DNA of 64,000 bases from DAIDKA01 sp036498905 (lineage in GTDB: Bacteria > Pseudomonadota > Gammaproteobacteria > Steroidobacterales > Steroidobacteraceae), in the NCBI GenBank assembly GCA_036498905.1, contig DASYER010000043.1:39253-103252 (forward strand), given 5' to 3'. This document shows, piece by piece, positions 54,243-62,692 of the stretch. A program made the translations under genes and the position numbers. The notes below the pieces were generated by a model that did no database searches, was not told the origin of the DNA, and worked only from the letters and a program-made list of their open reading frames with translations. Position 1 is the first letter of the stretch. The number at the start of each line of letters is the position of its first letter.

Positions 54243-55238
54243 CTACATCACGCCTGCGCGCAGCAGGTCGTGCACGTTGAAGGCGCCGAGCAGGCGTCCG
54301 TCCTCGATGACGGGCAGCACCGTGATGCGGTGCTGATCCATCAGCTGTGCTCCGGCTGCGGCCAGCTCATGCGGGCCGATGGTGCGACATTTCACGGTCA
54401 TGACGTCCTGCATGCGCAATGCATGGATTTCAACCTGATGGTCCAGGAGGCGGCGCAGGTCGCCGTCTGTGAAGACGCCCAGCACGGCATCCTGCGCGTC
54501 CACGACTACGGTCATTCCCAAACCCTTGCGCGACATTTCGAGCAGGCCCTGCGCGAGGGTGGCGGTCGGTGCGATCCGGGGCAGATCGCTGCCGCTGCGC
54601 ATGATGTCCTCGACCCGCAGAAACATGCGCCGTCCGAGTGACCCGCCCGGATGCGAGCGTGCAAAATCTGTCGCGGTGAAGCCGCGCGCCTCGAGCAGGG
54701 TGACGGCCAGCGCATCGCCCATGGCGAGCATGGCCGTGGTGCTGGCGGTCGGGGCCAGGTTCAGGGGGCAGGCCTCCTCCGGAACCGTGACTTCCAGAAT
54801 GACCGTGGCGTTGCGCGCGAGCGTCGAGCCCGGATTGCCGGTGAGGGTAATCAGCGGCGTCGCGAGGCGCTTCAAATGGGGCAGCAGGAATACCAGCTCG
54901 GGGCTCTCTCCGGAATTGGACAGGGCCAGCACCACATCGCTCGCGGTGATCATCCCCAGATCCCCGTGGCTGGCTTCGGCGGCATGCAGGAAGAAACCGG
55001 GGGTTCCGGTGCTGGCCAGGGTGGCGGCAATCTTGCGGCCGACGTGCCCCGACTTGCCGATGCCCGTGACGATCACCCGGCCGGTGCAGGCCAGACACAG
55101 CCGGCAGGCCGCCACGAACTGCGGTCCGAGCCGGGCGCCCAGGGACTCCACCGCGCGCGCCTCGATGGCCAGGGCGCGGCGTGCGGCGCTCAGCAGCGCG
55201 GCATCTTCGACAATTCGGGCAGCTGTTGCGGCGGGCAT
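54243..55238 (-). CDS. kdsD: D-arabinose 5-phosphate isomerase
   Basis: Makes arabinose 5-phosphate, the first precursor of Kdo. It has 331 residues from ATG 55238 (E. coli 328). The SIS domain carries VIVTGIGKSGHVGRKIAATLASTGTP, HAAEASHGDLGMI and LALSNSGESPELVFLLPHLK. Two CBS domains follow (about residues 210-330), with LGVFTDGDLRRLLD and the end LLGAFNVHDLLRAGVM. It starts the kdsD-kdsC-lptCAB run; ibaG is divergent, 94 bases away. Confidence 0.97.
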   Translation of the reverse strand: MPAATAARIVEDAALLSAARRALAIEARAVESLGARLGPQFVAACRLCLACTGRVIVTGIGKSGHVGRKIAATLASTGTPGFFLHAAEASHGDLGMITASDVVLALSNSGESPELVFLLPHLKRLATPLITLTGNPGSTLARNATVILEVTVPEEACPLNLAPTASTTAMLAMGDALAVTLLEARGFTATDFARSHPGGSLGRRMFLRVEDIMRSGSDLPRIAPTATLAQGLLEMSRKGLGMTVVVDAQDAVLGVFTDGDLRRLLDHQVEIHALRMQDVMTVKCRTIGPHELAAAGAQLMDQHRITVLPVIEDGRLLGAFNVHDLLRAGVM

Positions 55239-55285
55239 CTTGGGTTTCTCCGCGATAAGAATACCCTGAACAAGGCCGCGGATCC

Positions 55286-55313
55286 TGCCCGCCGTAAGGC
55301 CTGGCGGCGGGCA
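55286..55313. other. Hairpin between kdsD and ibaG
   Basis: TGCCCGCCG / CGGCGGGCA nine-base arms around TAAGGCCTGG, 20-47 bases before the ibaG ATG in a 94-base divergent promoter region. It may be in the ibaG leader RNA or be an operator; there is no T-run. Confidence 0.45.
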
Positions 55314-55332
55314 TTTGCTACCATTGGTCGCT

Positions 55333-55575
55333 ATGAATCCCGAGAAAGTTGCTGAACTCATCCGTGCCGGCCTGCCCGGCGCACAGGTTTTGGTCCAGTC
55401 ACCGGACAACACCCACTTTTCCGCCAGAATCGTGGCGCAGGCTTTTGCCGGTAAACGCGGCATCGCCCGTCACCAGCTGGTCTATGCCACGCTCGGTGTG
55501 CTGGTGGGTCGTGAAATCCACGCGCTGTCGATCGAGGCCTTCACTCCGGATGAGTGGGCGACCCGCGGCACTTAA
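55333..55575 (+). CDS. ibaG: BolA family protein, IbaG type
   Basis: An 80-residue BolA-fold protein that pairs with monothiol glutaredoxins in Fe-S handling. ATG 55333 gives MNPEKVAELIRAGLPGAQV; the conserved core HFSARIVAQAFAGKRGIARHQLVYATLG carries the FxGxxxxxRHQxVY pattern. Short length and position before murA match IbaG (formerly YrbA) rather than BolA itself. It lies 7 bases upstream of murA. Confidence 0.94.
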   Translation: MNPEKVAELIRAGLPGAQVLVQSPDNTHFSARIVAQAFAGKRGIARHQLVYATLGVLVGREIHALSIEAFTPDEWATRGT

Positions 55576-55582
55576 AGGATCT

Positions 55583-56842
55583 ATGGACAAACTACAGATC
55601 GCGGGCGGCGTGCCGCTCGAAGGCGAAGTGCGCATCTCCGGCGCCAAGAACGCAACGCTGCCGATTCTGGCGGCAGGACTGCTGGCCTCCGAACCGGTGA
55701 CAATCTGCAATGTTCCGCACCTGAAGGATGTCACCACCACCATCGAACTGCTCGGCCGCATGGGCGTGAGTGTGACCATCGCCGAAGGGCTGCGCATCGA
55801 GGTGGACGCCTCGACTCTGAAGGAATGTTTCGCACCCTACGATCTGGTCAAGACCATGCGCGCCTCGATCCTGGTGCTCGGTCCGCTGGTAGCCAGATTT
55901 GGTCGCGCGGACGTCTCCTTGCCGGGCGGTTGCGCCATCGGAGCGCGGCCCGTCAACATCCACGTGGCGGGGTTGCAGGCCATGGGCGCCGACATCCAGA
56001 TCGAGGGCGGTTACATTCGAGCCCGTGCCGGCCGCCTCAGGGGCGCGCGCCTGGTGCTGGATGCCGTCACCGTGACCGGTACCGAGAACCTGATGATGGC
56101 CGCGACGCTCGCCGACGGGGAGACCGTGCTGGAGAATGCCGCGCGCGAGCCGGAAGTGGTGGATCTGGCCAACTTCCTGATCGCGATGGGCGCGAAGATC
56201 AGCGGTGCGGGCACCGACAAGATCGTCATCCAGGGCGTGCCGAAGCTGCATGGCACCACCTACGAGGTGCTGCCGGACCGAATCGAGAGCGGCACCTACC
56301 TGGTGGCCGGGGCCATCACCCGCGGACACGTACGCATCAAGAATACCCGCCCCGAGCACCTGGATGCAGTGACGGCCAAGCTGCGTGAAGCCGGGGCCAG
56401 CGTGAATATCGGTGACAACTGGATCGAGGTCGACATGCGTGGACGACGGCCGCGTGCGGTTGACGTGCGCACGGCGCCGTACCCGGCATTTCCGACCGAC
56501 ATGCAGGCGCAGTTCGCCGCCCTGAATACCGTGGCGGTCGGGGTAGGGACCATCATCGAGACCATTTTCGAGAACCGCTTCATGCACATGCTCGAGATGC
56601 GGCGCCTGGGGGCCGAGATCCGCCTCGAGGGGAACACGGCCATCATCCGCGGTGTCGAACGGCTGACCGCTGCACCGGTGATGGCCACCGATCTGCGCGC
56701 CTCGGCCAGTCTGGTGCTCGCCGGCCTGGTTGCCGAGGGGCGCACCGAAATCGAGCGCATCTATCACATCGACAGGGGATACGAGACTATCGAGGAGAAG
56801 CTCGCCGGTATCGGCGCGCAGATCCGTCGCATACCGAACTAG
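55583..56842 (+). CDS. murA: UDP-N-acetylglucosamine 1-carboxyvinyltransferase
   Basis: The first committed step of peptidoglycan synthesis. It has 419 residues. The start MDKLQIAGGVPLEGEVRISG and KNATLPILAAGL are typical; the fosfomycin-target Cys is in LPGGCAIGARPVNIHV (about residue 116); YPAFPTDMQAQF and TIFENRFMHM follow. The target Cys is intact. It is preceded by ibaG and followed by gnd 15 bases later on the same strand. Confidence 0.98.
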   Translation: MDKLQIAGGVPLEGEVRISGAKNATLPILAAGLLASEPVTICNVPHLKDVTTTIELLGRMGVSVTIAEGLRIEVDASTLKECFAPYDLVKTMRASILVLGPLVARFGRADVSLPGGCAIGARPVNIHVAGLQAMGADIQIEGGYIRARAGRLRGARLVLDAVTVTGTENLMMAATLADGETVLENAAREPEVVDLANFLIAMGAKISGAGTDKIVIQGVPKLHGTTYEVLPDRIESGTYLVAGAITRGHVRIKNTRPEHLDAVTAKLREAGASVNIGDNWIEVDMRGRRPRAVDVRTAPYPAFPTDMQAQFAALNTVAVGVGTIIETIFENRFMHMLEMRRLGAEIRLEGNTAIIRGVERLTAAPVMATDLRASASLVLAGLVAEGRTEIERIYHIDRGYETIEEKLAGIGAQIRRIPN

Positions 56843-56857
56843 CTGCAAGGAGTCCAC

Positions 56858-57868
56858 ATGCAACTTGGAATGATTGGTCTGGGGCGCATGGGCGCCAACA
56901 TGGTGAAACGCCTGTTGCGCAGTGGACACGAGATCGTGGCGTTCGCGAACGAGCCGGCGGCCGTGAAGGCGGCCTCGGCCGATGGTGCCAAGGGCGTCAA
57001 CTCGCTGGCGGATCTGGTAAAGGGTCTGGCCGCGCCGCGCGCGATCTGGCTGATGGTGCCCGCGAGTGTCGTGGATGGCGTGATTGCGCAGCTGGCGCCT
57101 CTGCTCGGTCCCGGCGACATCATCATCGACGGTGGCAATTCGCACTATCACGACGATATCCGGCGAGCCGATGAACTCGCGAAATCGAAAATCCACTTCG
57201 TGGACGTGGGCACCAGCGGCGGTGTGCTGGGTCTGGAGCGCGGCTACTGCCAGATGATCGGCGGTGAAAAGGAGATCGTCGCGCACCTCGATCCGATTTT
57301 CGCCACCCTGGCCCCGGGCGGCGCACCCCCTTCGGCCGCCGATCGCGCCGCGCATGGTACGGCGGCGCAGGGCTATCTGCACTGCGGCGGCAACGGCGGC
57401 GGCCATTTCGTGAAGATGGTCCACAACGGCATCGAGTACGGTCTGATGGCGGCTTATGCGGAGGGCTTCAATATCCTCAAGCACGCCAACATCGGTCTGG
57501 ATCACAAGGGCGGCGAAGATGCCGAAACCGCCCCGCTCGCCCAACCGCGACTGTTCCAGTACTCGTTTGACGTGGCGCAGATCGCTGAAGTGTGGCGCCG
57601 CGGCAGCATAATCACCTCACAGCTGCTGGATCTTACTGCCGAAGCGCTGGCGCACGATCCATTGCTCACAGGTTTCGCCGGGCGCGTGTCCGACTCGGGC
57701 GAGGGCCGCTGGACCGTCGAGGCCGCGATCGAGGAGGGTGTGCCGGCGCACGTGCTCACCGCCGCGCTGTATGCGCGTTTCGAGTCGCGTGGTCGGGCGG
57801 AGTTCGCCGACAAGGTGCTCTCGGCCATGCGGCTGGGATTTGGCGGTCACGTCGAGACCAAGGCGTAG
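56858..57868 (+). CDS. gnd: 6-phosphogluconate dehydrogenase, short form (decarboxylating)
   Basis: Oxidises 6-phosphogluconate to ribulose 5-phosphate and CO2. It has 336 residues, like the short YqeC/GntZ-type enzymes rather than the roughly 470-residue E. coli form. Motifs are LGMIGLGRMGANMVKRLL, IIIDGGNSHYHDD, VDVGTSGGVLGLERGY and CGGNGGGHFVKMVHNGIEYG (catalytic Lys/Asn). Short forms often prefer NAD+; the coenzyme is not settled by this sequence. An AAGGAG precedes the ATG. It lies 4 bases before zwf. Confidence 0.94.
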   Translation: MQLGMIGLGRMGANMVKRLLRSGHEIVAFANEPAAVKAASADGAKGVNSLADLVKGLAAPRAIWLMVPASVVDGVIAQLAPLLGPGDIIIDGGNSHYHDDIRRADELAKSKIHFVDVGTSGGVLGLERGYCQMIGGEKEIVAHLDPIFATLAPGGAPPSAADRAAHGTAAQGYLHCGGNGGGHFVKMVHNGIEYGLMAAYAEGFNILKHANIGLDHKGGEDAETAPLAQPRLFQYSFDVAQIAEVWRRGSIITSQLLDLTAEALAHDPLLTGFAGRVSDSGEGRWTVEAAIEEGVPAHVLTAALYARFESRGRAEFADKVLSAMRLGFGGHVETKA

Positions 57869-57872
57869 CGTC

Positions 57873-59294
57873 ATGAATTCCGCGACGCGTGAAGCCGCCG
57901 ATGCGCTGGTGCTGTTCGGCGCCACCGGTGATCTGTGCCATCGGAAGATATTCCCGTCGTTGTATCAGCTCGTGCGCCGCGGTCGTCTGACGGTGCCGGT
58001 CATTGGCGTGGCCAAGGCCGGCTGGAATCACGATCAGCTCATCGAGCGGCTGCGCGACAGTCTGAAGAACTTTGTGAAGGGTGCGGATCCCGCCGTCGTC
58101 GAGCGTTTGGTGGCGCTGGTCCAGTACGTGGACGGCGACTATGGTTCGCTCGCGACCTTCAAGCAGCTGCGCAAGCTCCTCGGGACCGCGCAGCATCCGC
58201 TGCACTATCTGGCCATCCCGCCCAGCATGTTTCCGATCGTGGTCACCCAACTGGCTGCTGCCGAGTGCGACAAGGGTGCGCGGGTGGTGATCGAGAAGCC
58301 GTTCGGGCGAGACCTCGCGAGCGCACATGCCTTGAACCAGACGCTGCACAAGATTTTCGACGAGCGTTCGATCTTTCGTATTGATCATTACCTCGGCAAG
58401 GAACCGGTGCAGAACCTGCTGTATTTTCGCTTTGCAAATTCCTTTCTCGAGCCGATCTGGAACCGCAACTACGTCGCGAGCGTGCAGATCACGATGGCCG
58501 AGGAGATCGGCATCGCCGGTCGCGGCAAGTTCTATGACGAGGCCGGTGCCATCCGCGATGTGATCCAGAATCATCTGCTGCAGGTGGTCGCATTCCTGGC
58601 CATGGAGCCGCCGCTCAATGGCGGCGGCGATGCGATGCGCGATGAGAAGGTGAAGGTGTTCCGGGCGCTGCGTCCGCTGCAGTCACAGGATCTGGTGCGC
58701 GGTCAGTTCAGGGGTTACCGGGATGAGCCGGGGGTTGCCCCGGACTCAAAGGTCGAAACGTTCGCGGCGTTGCGCCTGTCGATTGATTCGTGGCGCTGGA
58801 GCGGCGTGCCGTTCTATCTGCGGGCCGGCAAATGCCTGCCGGTGACCGCCACCGAGGTGGTCGTGGAATTGCGGCCGCCACCGGCGCGGGTCTTCGGCGA
58901 TGTGAAGCCGTGTCAGCCGAACTACGTGCGTTTTCGGGTCGGACCGGATGTGGCCATCGCCTGGGGCGCGCACACCAAGCAACCCGGCGAGCGCATGGCG
59001 GGACGGGAAGTGGAACTGTTCGTCGATCAGAAGGCTGCCGATGAAATGGAGCCCTATGAGCGCCTGATCGGCGATGCGCTCAGCGGCGATGCCACGCTGT
59101 TCGCCCGCGAGGATGAGGTCGAAGCCGCTTGGGCCGCCGTCGATCCGGTGCTCAATGAGGTGACGCCGGTCTATCAATACGAGCCGGGCAGCTGGGGACC
59201 GGCCGAATCATTCCGGATCATCGACGGGGAGTGCGGGTGGCACGATCCGGGCGCCACCGCCGATGGCTGGACGCGCTGGCCGATGCGCAGCTAG
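57873..59294 (+). CDS. zwf: Glucose-6-phosphate 1-dehydrogenase
   Basis: Entry to the oxidative pentose phosphate pathway; makes NADPH. It has 473 residues from ATG 57873. Key sites are LVLFGATGDLCHRKIFPSLY (coenzyme loop), VIEKPFGRDLASA and the substrate motif IFRIDHYLGKEPVQNLLYF with catalytic His. It is 4 bases after gnd. Its last 4 bases overlap the convergent pgl gene. Confidence 0.97.
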   Translation: MNSATREAADALVLFGATGDLCHRKIFPSLYQLVRRGRLTVPVIGVAKAGWNHDQLIERLRDSLKNFVKGADPAVVERLVALVQYVDGDYGSLATFKQLRKLLGTAQHPLHYLAIPPSMFPIVVTQLAAAECDKGARVVIEKPFGRDLASAHALNQTLHKIFDERSIFRIDHYLGKEPVQNLLYFRFANSFLEPIWNRNYVASVQITMAEEIGIAGRGKFYDEAGAIRDVIQNHLLQVVAFLAMEPPLNGGGDAMRDEKVKVFRALRPLQSQDLVRGQFRGYRDEPGVAPDSKVETFAALRLSIDSWRWSGVPFYLRAGKCLPVTATEVVVELRPPPARVFGDVKPCQPNYVRFRVGPDVAIAWGAHTKQPGERMAGREVELFVDQKAADEMEPYERLIGDALSGDATLFAREDEVEAAWAAVDPVLNEVTPVYQYEPGSWGPAESFRIIDGECGWHDPGATADGWTRWPMRS

Positions 59295-60040
59295 CCCGGT
59301 CCCGGGGCAGCCAGCGCGCTGGCGTCGGCCCAGACCTCCGCCGCGCGGCAACCGCGCACGGCGGCCCAGGCCGTCAGATCCGGCCGGCGCCGCAGCAGGC
59401 CATCAACCGCGCCCTGCTTGTCGGACCCGGCCACCAGGAAGATCAGTTGATCGACGCGTTCCAGCACCGTTGGCGTCACGGTGACGGCATCGCGTCCATC
59501 CGGTCGATGCACGCTGATGGCAAACTGCCCGCGTGCGCGCTGCAGATCAGCCGCGGAAAACAGCGAGCAGGTATGGCCGTCCGCGCCGATCCCCAACAGA
59601 CCCAGGTTGATCCGGCGGCCGCCAAGGAGCAGTTGCTCGAGCTGCCGCGCGCTGTGGCTGGCGGCCTGCGCCAACGGCAATTCGGTCCGGATGCGCAACA
59701 CCTGCTCGGGCGCCAGACCGAGCGCCGTGAACAGCGGGCGGCTTTGGTGATAGTTGCTCTGGTCTGAATCTGATGGCACATACCGGTCATCGGAAAATAG
59801 AATTGTGAGCCCCGCTGCCGGGGTCAGAGCGCGGGTCGCCAGTTCCAGATAAGCCGGTATCGGCGTGCTGCCGCCGCTGAGCATCACCACCGGCTGCTGG
59901 CCGTCCGCACCCGTCAGCACCTGCTGCAGGCGCTCCTCGATGGCCCGCTGCAGCTGGCCGCGGTCCGCAAAGCGGCGCAGCGTCACGGTCGCATCGGTGC
60001 CGGGCGGGCCTGCCTGCTGCGTCATCGGGGCCGACTCCAT
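59291..60040 (-). CDS. pgl: 6-phosphogluconolactonase
   Basis: Hydrolyses 6-phosphoglucono-lactone, DevB/Pgl type, linking Zwf and Gnd. It has 249 residues: VVMLSGGSTPIPAYLELAT, ILFSDDRYVPSDSDQSNY and LLGIGADGHTCSLF are the family marks. Start ATG 60040 overlaps the stop of the DegS-like gene by one base (TAATG); ATG 60025 is an alternative. The pathway genes are split onto two strands, with pgl convergent to zwf. Confidence 0.94.
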   Translation of the reverse strand: MESAPMTQQAGPPGTDATVTLRRFADRGQLQRAIEERLQQVLTGADGQQPVVMLSGGSTPIPAYLELATRALTPAAGLTILFSDDRYVPSDSDQSNYHQSRPLFTALGLAPEQVLRIRTELPLAQAASHSARQLEQLLLGGRRINLGLLGIGADGHTCSLFSAADLQRARGQFAISVHRPDGRDAVTVTPTVLERVDQLIFLVAGSDKQGAVDGLLRRRPDLTAWAAVRGCRAAEVWADASALAAPGPG

Positions 60041-61251
60041 TACAGATTTTTCGGACGTTGACGCAGAGTGATGGTCCCGGCCAACGTCGCGCGGCCGCGC
60101 AGCACGCTGACCTTGACGGTGGTGCCCGGCGCGGAGCTGGCGATATGCGCCAGAAAATCCTGCGAGCTCTTCACACTGGCACCGTCACAGGCGGTGAGAA
60201 TATCGCCCCGGTGCAGACCTGCCACCTGCCCGGGGCTGTCCGGGACCAGCTCCATGATCACGGCGCCACCGTGCGCCAGGCCGGCGCTCTGCGCCTGGTT
60301 ATCGGAAAAATCCTCCGGAACGATGCCGCTCCAGCCGCGTACGACCTTGCCGCGGGTGATCAGATCGTGCATGACCCCGCGAACCATGTTCACGGGGATG
60401 GCGAAGCCGATGCCTTCGGCCCCACTGGTCTTCGCGACAATGGCGGTGTTGATGCCCACCAGCTCCCCGCGGGTGTTGATCAGCGCGCCCCCGGAATTGC
60501 CCAGGTTGATCGCTGCATCGGTCTGAATGAAGTTCTCGAAGGTCGCAAGTCCGAGCTGGCCGCGACCGGTCGCGCTGACGATGCCGTGCGTGACGGTCTG
60601 CGACAGCCCCAGGGCATTGCCGATGGCCAGCACGACATCCCCGACCTGCAGTTGGTCGGAGTGGCCGAAAGGCATGATCGGCAGGTGTCCGAGGTCGATC
60701 TTCAGCAAGGCCAGATCCGAGTCCGGGTCCCGGCCGACGACCCGGGCGACGGCCACACGGTGGTCAGCCAGCTGCACCCGCACCTGATCGGCATTTTCGA
60801 CGACGTGGTTATTGGTGGCAATATGGCCCTCGGTATCCACGATGACGCCCGAGCCCAGGCTGCGTTCGGTACGGTTGAAATATCGGGGTTCCGAGTCGCC
60901 GAAAAATGCATCGAAGCCACTGGGCTGCACCCTTTCGGTCACCGTCCGGGAGGTTGAAATGTTGACCACGGCCGGCGCGGCGCGCTGGACGGCGTCCGCG
61001 TATGACCAGGCATCATGGCCGGGGAACAGGACCGTCGCGGAATTCCCGTCGTTCGCAGGGGTCAAGGTGGGTCTCGCGACTGCAGCGACGACCGGATCAG
61101 GGGCGCGCGACGGGTTCGGCAAGGAAGCCTCGGGTGGCGTGGGCTGCGCCCTGAGCAGTTCAGGGCGCCAGGCAACGATGATGAATGCCAGGGCCAGGCC
61201 GCTGACCACCGATGCCCCGATGAACATGCACACCCGACCGATCCGGTTCAT
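60040..61251 (-). CDS. DegS/DegQ-like trypsin-type serine protease with PDZ domain
   Basis: A 403-residue membrane-anchored periplasmic protease. ATG 61251 starts an N-terminal membrane segment (about residues 5-25). A low-complexity linker precedes the protease with His in IATNNHVVENADQV, Asp in DPDSDLALLKIDLG and Ser in INLGNSGGALINTRGE. One PDZ domain follows (LVPDSPGQVAGLHRGDIL). One PDZ and an anchor point to DegS/AlgW, the site-1 protease that cleaves anti-sigma RseA; the ORF extends upstream but that part lies over petB. It is divergent from petB and coupled to pgl. Confidence 0.88.
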   Translation of the reverse strand: MNRIGRVCMFIGASVVSGLALAFIIVAWRPELLRAQPTPPEASLPNPSRAPDPVVAAVARPTLTPANDGNSATVLFPGHDAWSYADAVQRAAPAVVNISTSRTVTERVQPSGFDAFFGDSEPRYFNRTERSLGSGVIVDTEGHIATNNHVVENADQVRVQLADHRVAVARVVGRDPDSDLALLKIDLGHLPIMPFGHSDQLQVGDVVLAIGNALGLSQTVTHGIVSATGRGQLGLATFENFIQTDAAINLGNSGGALINTRGELVGINTAIVAKTSGAEGIGFAIPVNMVRGVMHDLITRGKVVRGWSGIVPEDFSDNQAQSAGLAHGGAVIMELVPDSPGQVAGLHRGDILTACDGASVKSSQDFLAHIASSAPGTTVKVSVLRGRATLAGTITLRQRPKNL

Positions 61252-61327
61252 TCCCGCCTCGTGATTTCCTGATGCGTTCGCCACAAAAGTCGCGCCGACG
61301 TGAACGAAGGCGAGACTTTGTTGTGTG

Positions 61328-61333
61328 TATAAT
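61328..61333 (+). promoter_or_regulatory. Candidate -10 box of the petBC promoter
   Basis: A perfect TATAAT stands 82 bases before the petB ATG in the 163-base divergent gap. No good -35 box is visible at 17 bases, so the call rests on the -10 alone. Confidence 0.4.
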
Positions 61334-61414
61334 GCGCCGCCCCCTGAGCAACGGAAACATGGGTCCAGTGCCCGGTGGTCATGTGCGTGGAAGACGATAA
61401 CAAGGAGCGGCCTG

Positions 61415-62692
61415 ATGGTGGTAGCCGTTAAACCCGCAGACTCTGGCGGGCCCGGGAACGAGACCCCGAGCAAGGGTCTGAAGGCTTGGATCTATAAGCG
61501 TTTGCCGGTCAAGGAGTTTATCGAGACTCAGGCCACCGGTTATTACGCGCCGAAGAACTTCAACATCTGGTACTTCTTTGGCTTCATCGCCATGGTTGTG
61601 CTGGTGCTGCAGCTGCTGACCGGCATCTTCCTGACGATGTTCTACAAGCCCGGCGAGGCTACCGCGTTCGACTCGGTGGAATTCATCATGCGCGAAGTCA
61701 ACTACGGTTGGCTGATCCGCTACCTGCATTCGACCGGCGCTTCGGCATTCTTCCTGGTCGTCTACCTGCACATGTACCGGGCGATCATGTACGGGTCGTA
61801 CCGTGCGCCGCGTGAACTGCTGTGGCTGTTTGGCATGCTGGTGTACCTGGCGCTGATGGCGGAGGCCTTCATGGGCTACGTGCTGCCCTGGGGCAATATG
61901 TCCTATTGGGCGGCAAACGTGATCGTGAACATCTTCGGCACCATCCCGGTGATCGGGTCGACGCTGGTGGAATGGATCCGCGGTGACTACGGCATCGCCG
62001 ATTCCACCCTCAACCGCTTCTTTGCCCTGCACGTGGTCGCGGTGCCGCTGGCACTGCTGCTGCTGGTGGTGCTGCACCTGGTCGCGCTGCGGCGCACCGG
62101 ATCGAACAATCCGGACGGTATCGAAATCAAGGCGAACCTGGACAAGGACGGACATCCGGTGGATGGCATTCCGTTCCATCCGTACTACTCGGTGAAGGAT
62201 TCCTTCGGGATTTCGGTGTTCTTCGTGATCTTCGCAGCGGTCGTGTTCTTTGCTCCAACCCTCGGCGGATATTTCCTGGAACATGCGAACTTTGAGCCCA
62301 CGGACATCTTCTCGACCCCGAATCCCATTACCCCTTCCTGGTACTTCACACCCTTCTACGCCATCCTGCGCGCCATCCCCGACCAGCGCATGGGCGCACT
62401 GCTGATGGCGCTGTCACTGGTGTGCTTCCTGCTGCTGCCGTGGCTGGATCGCTCGCCGGTGAAGTCGATCCGCTACAAGGGTCCGCTGTCGAAGGCGTTC
62501 CTGGCGCTCTTCACGGTTTCATTCCTGGGGCTCATGTATCTGGGCCTGCAGGAGCCGGCCGGCATCTACATCACCTTGGGACGACTCGCCACGGGCGGCT
62601 ATTTCGCCTTCTTCATACTGATGCCGATCTACACCAAAATTGAAAGGGTCAAGCCAGTGCCTACTCGCGTGAGGTTTGAGGCCCATGCGTAG
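61415..62692 (+). CDS. petB: Cytochrome b subunit of the bc1 complex
   Basis: The membrane core of ubiquinol:cytochrome c reductase with two b hemes. It has 425 residues from ATG 61415, with AAGGAG seven bases before it. Heme ligands are in YLHSTGASAFFLVVYLHMYR and FALHVVAVPLALLLLVVLHL. The Qo-site motif reads PSWYFTPFYAILRAIPD (codons 62333-62344), where mitochondria and alphaproteobacteria have PEWY. An extended N-terminus of about 15 residues is unusual. The Rieske gene petA, normally directly upstream, is absent. petC overlaps by 8 bases. Confidence 0.97.
   Translation: MVVAVKPADSGGPGNETPSKGLKAWIYKRLPVKEFIETQATGYYAPKNFNIWYFFGFIAMVVLVLQLLTGIFLTMFYKPGEATAFDSVEFIMREVNYGWLIRYLHSTGASAFFLVVYLHMYRAIMYGSYRAPRELLWLFGMLVYLALMAEAFMGYVLPWGNMSYWAANVIVNIFGTIPVIGSTLVEWIRGDYGIADSTLNRFFALHVVAVPLALLLLVVLHLVALRRTGSNNPDGIEIKANLDKDGHPVDGIPFHPYYSVKDSFGISVFFVIFAAVVFFAPTLGGYFLEHANFEPTDIFSTPNPITPSWYFTPFYAILRAIPDQRMGALLMALSLVCFLLLPWLDRSPVKSIRYKGPLSKAFLALFTVSFLGLMYLGLQEPAGIYITLGRLATGGYFAFFILMPIYTKIERVKPVPTRVRFEAHA

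Noticed and set aside
55592..57544. Very long antisense open frame (650 codons) opposite murA and gnd
   Set aside because: It lies wholly over two confident genes. Its translation is rich in His/Arg/Gly/Gln with no domain, as expected from the complement of GC-rich codons.
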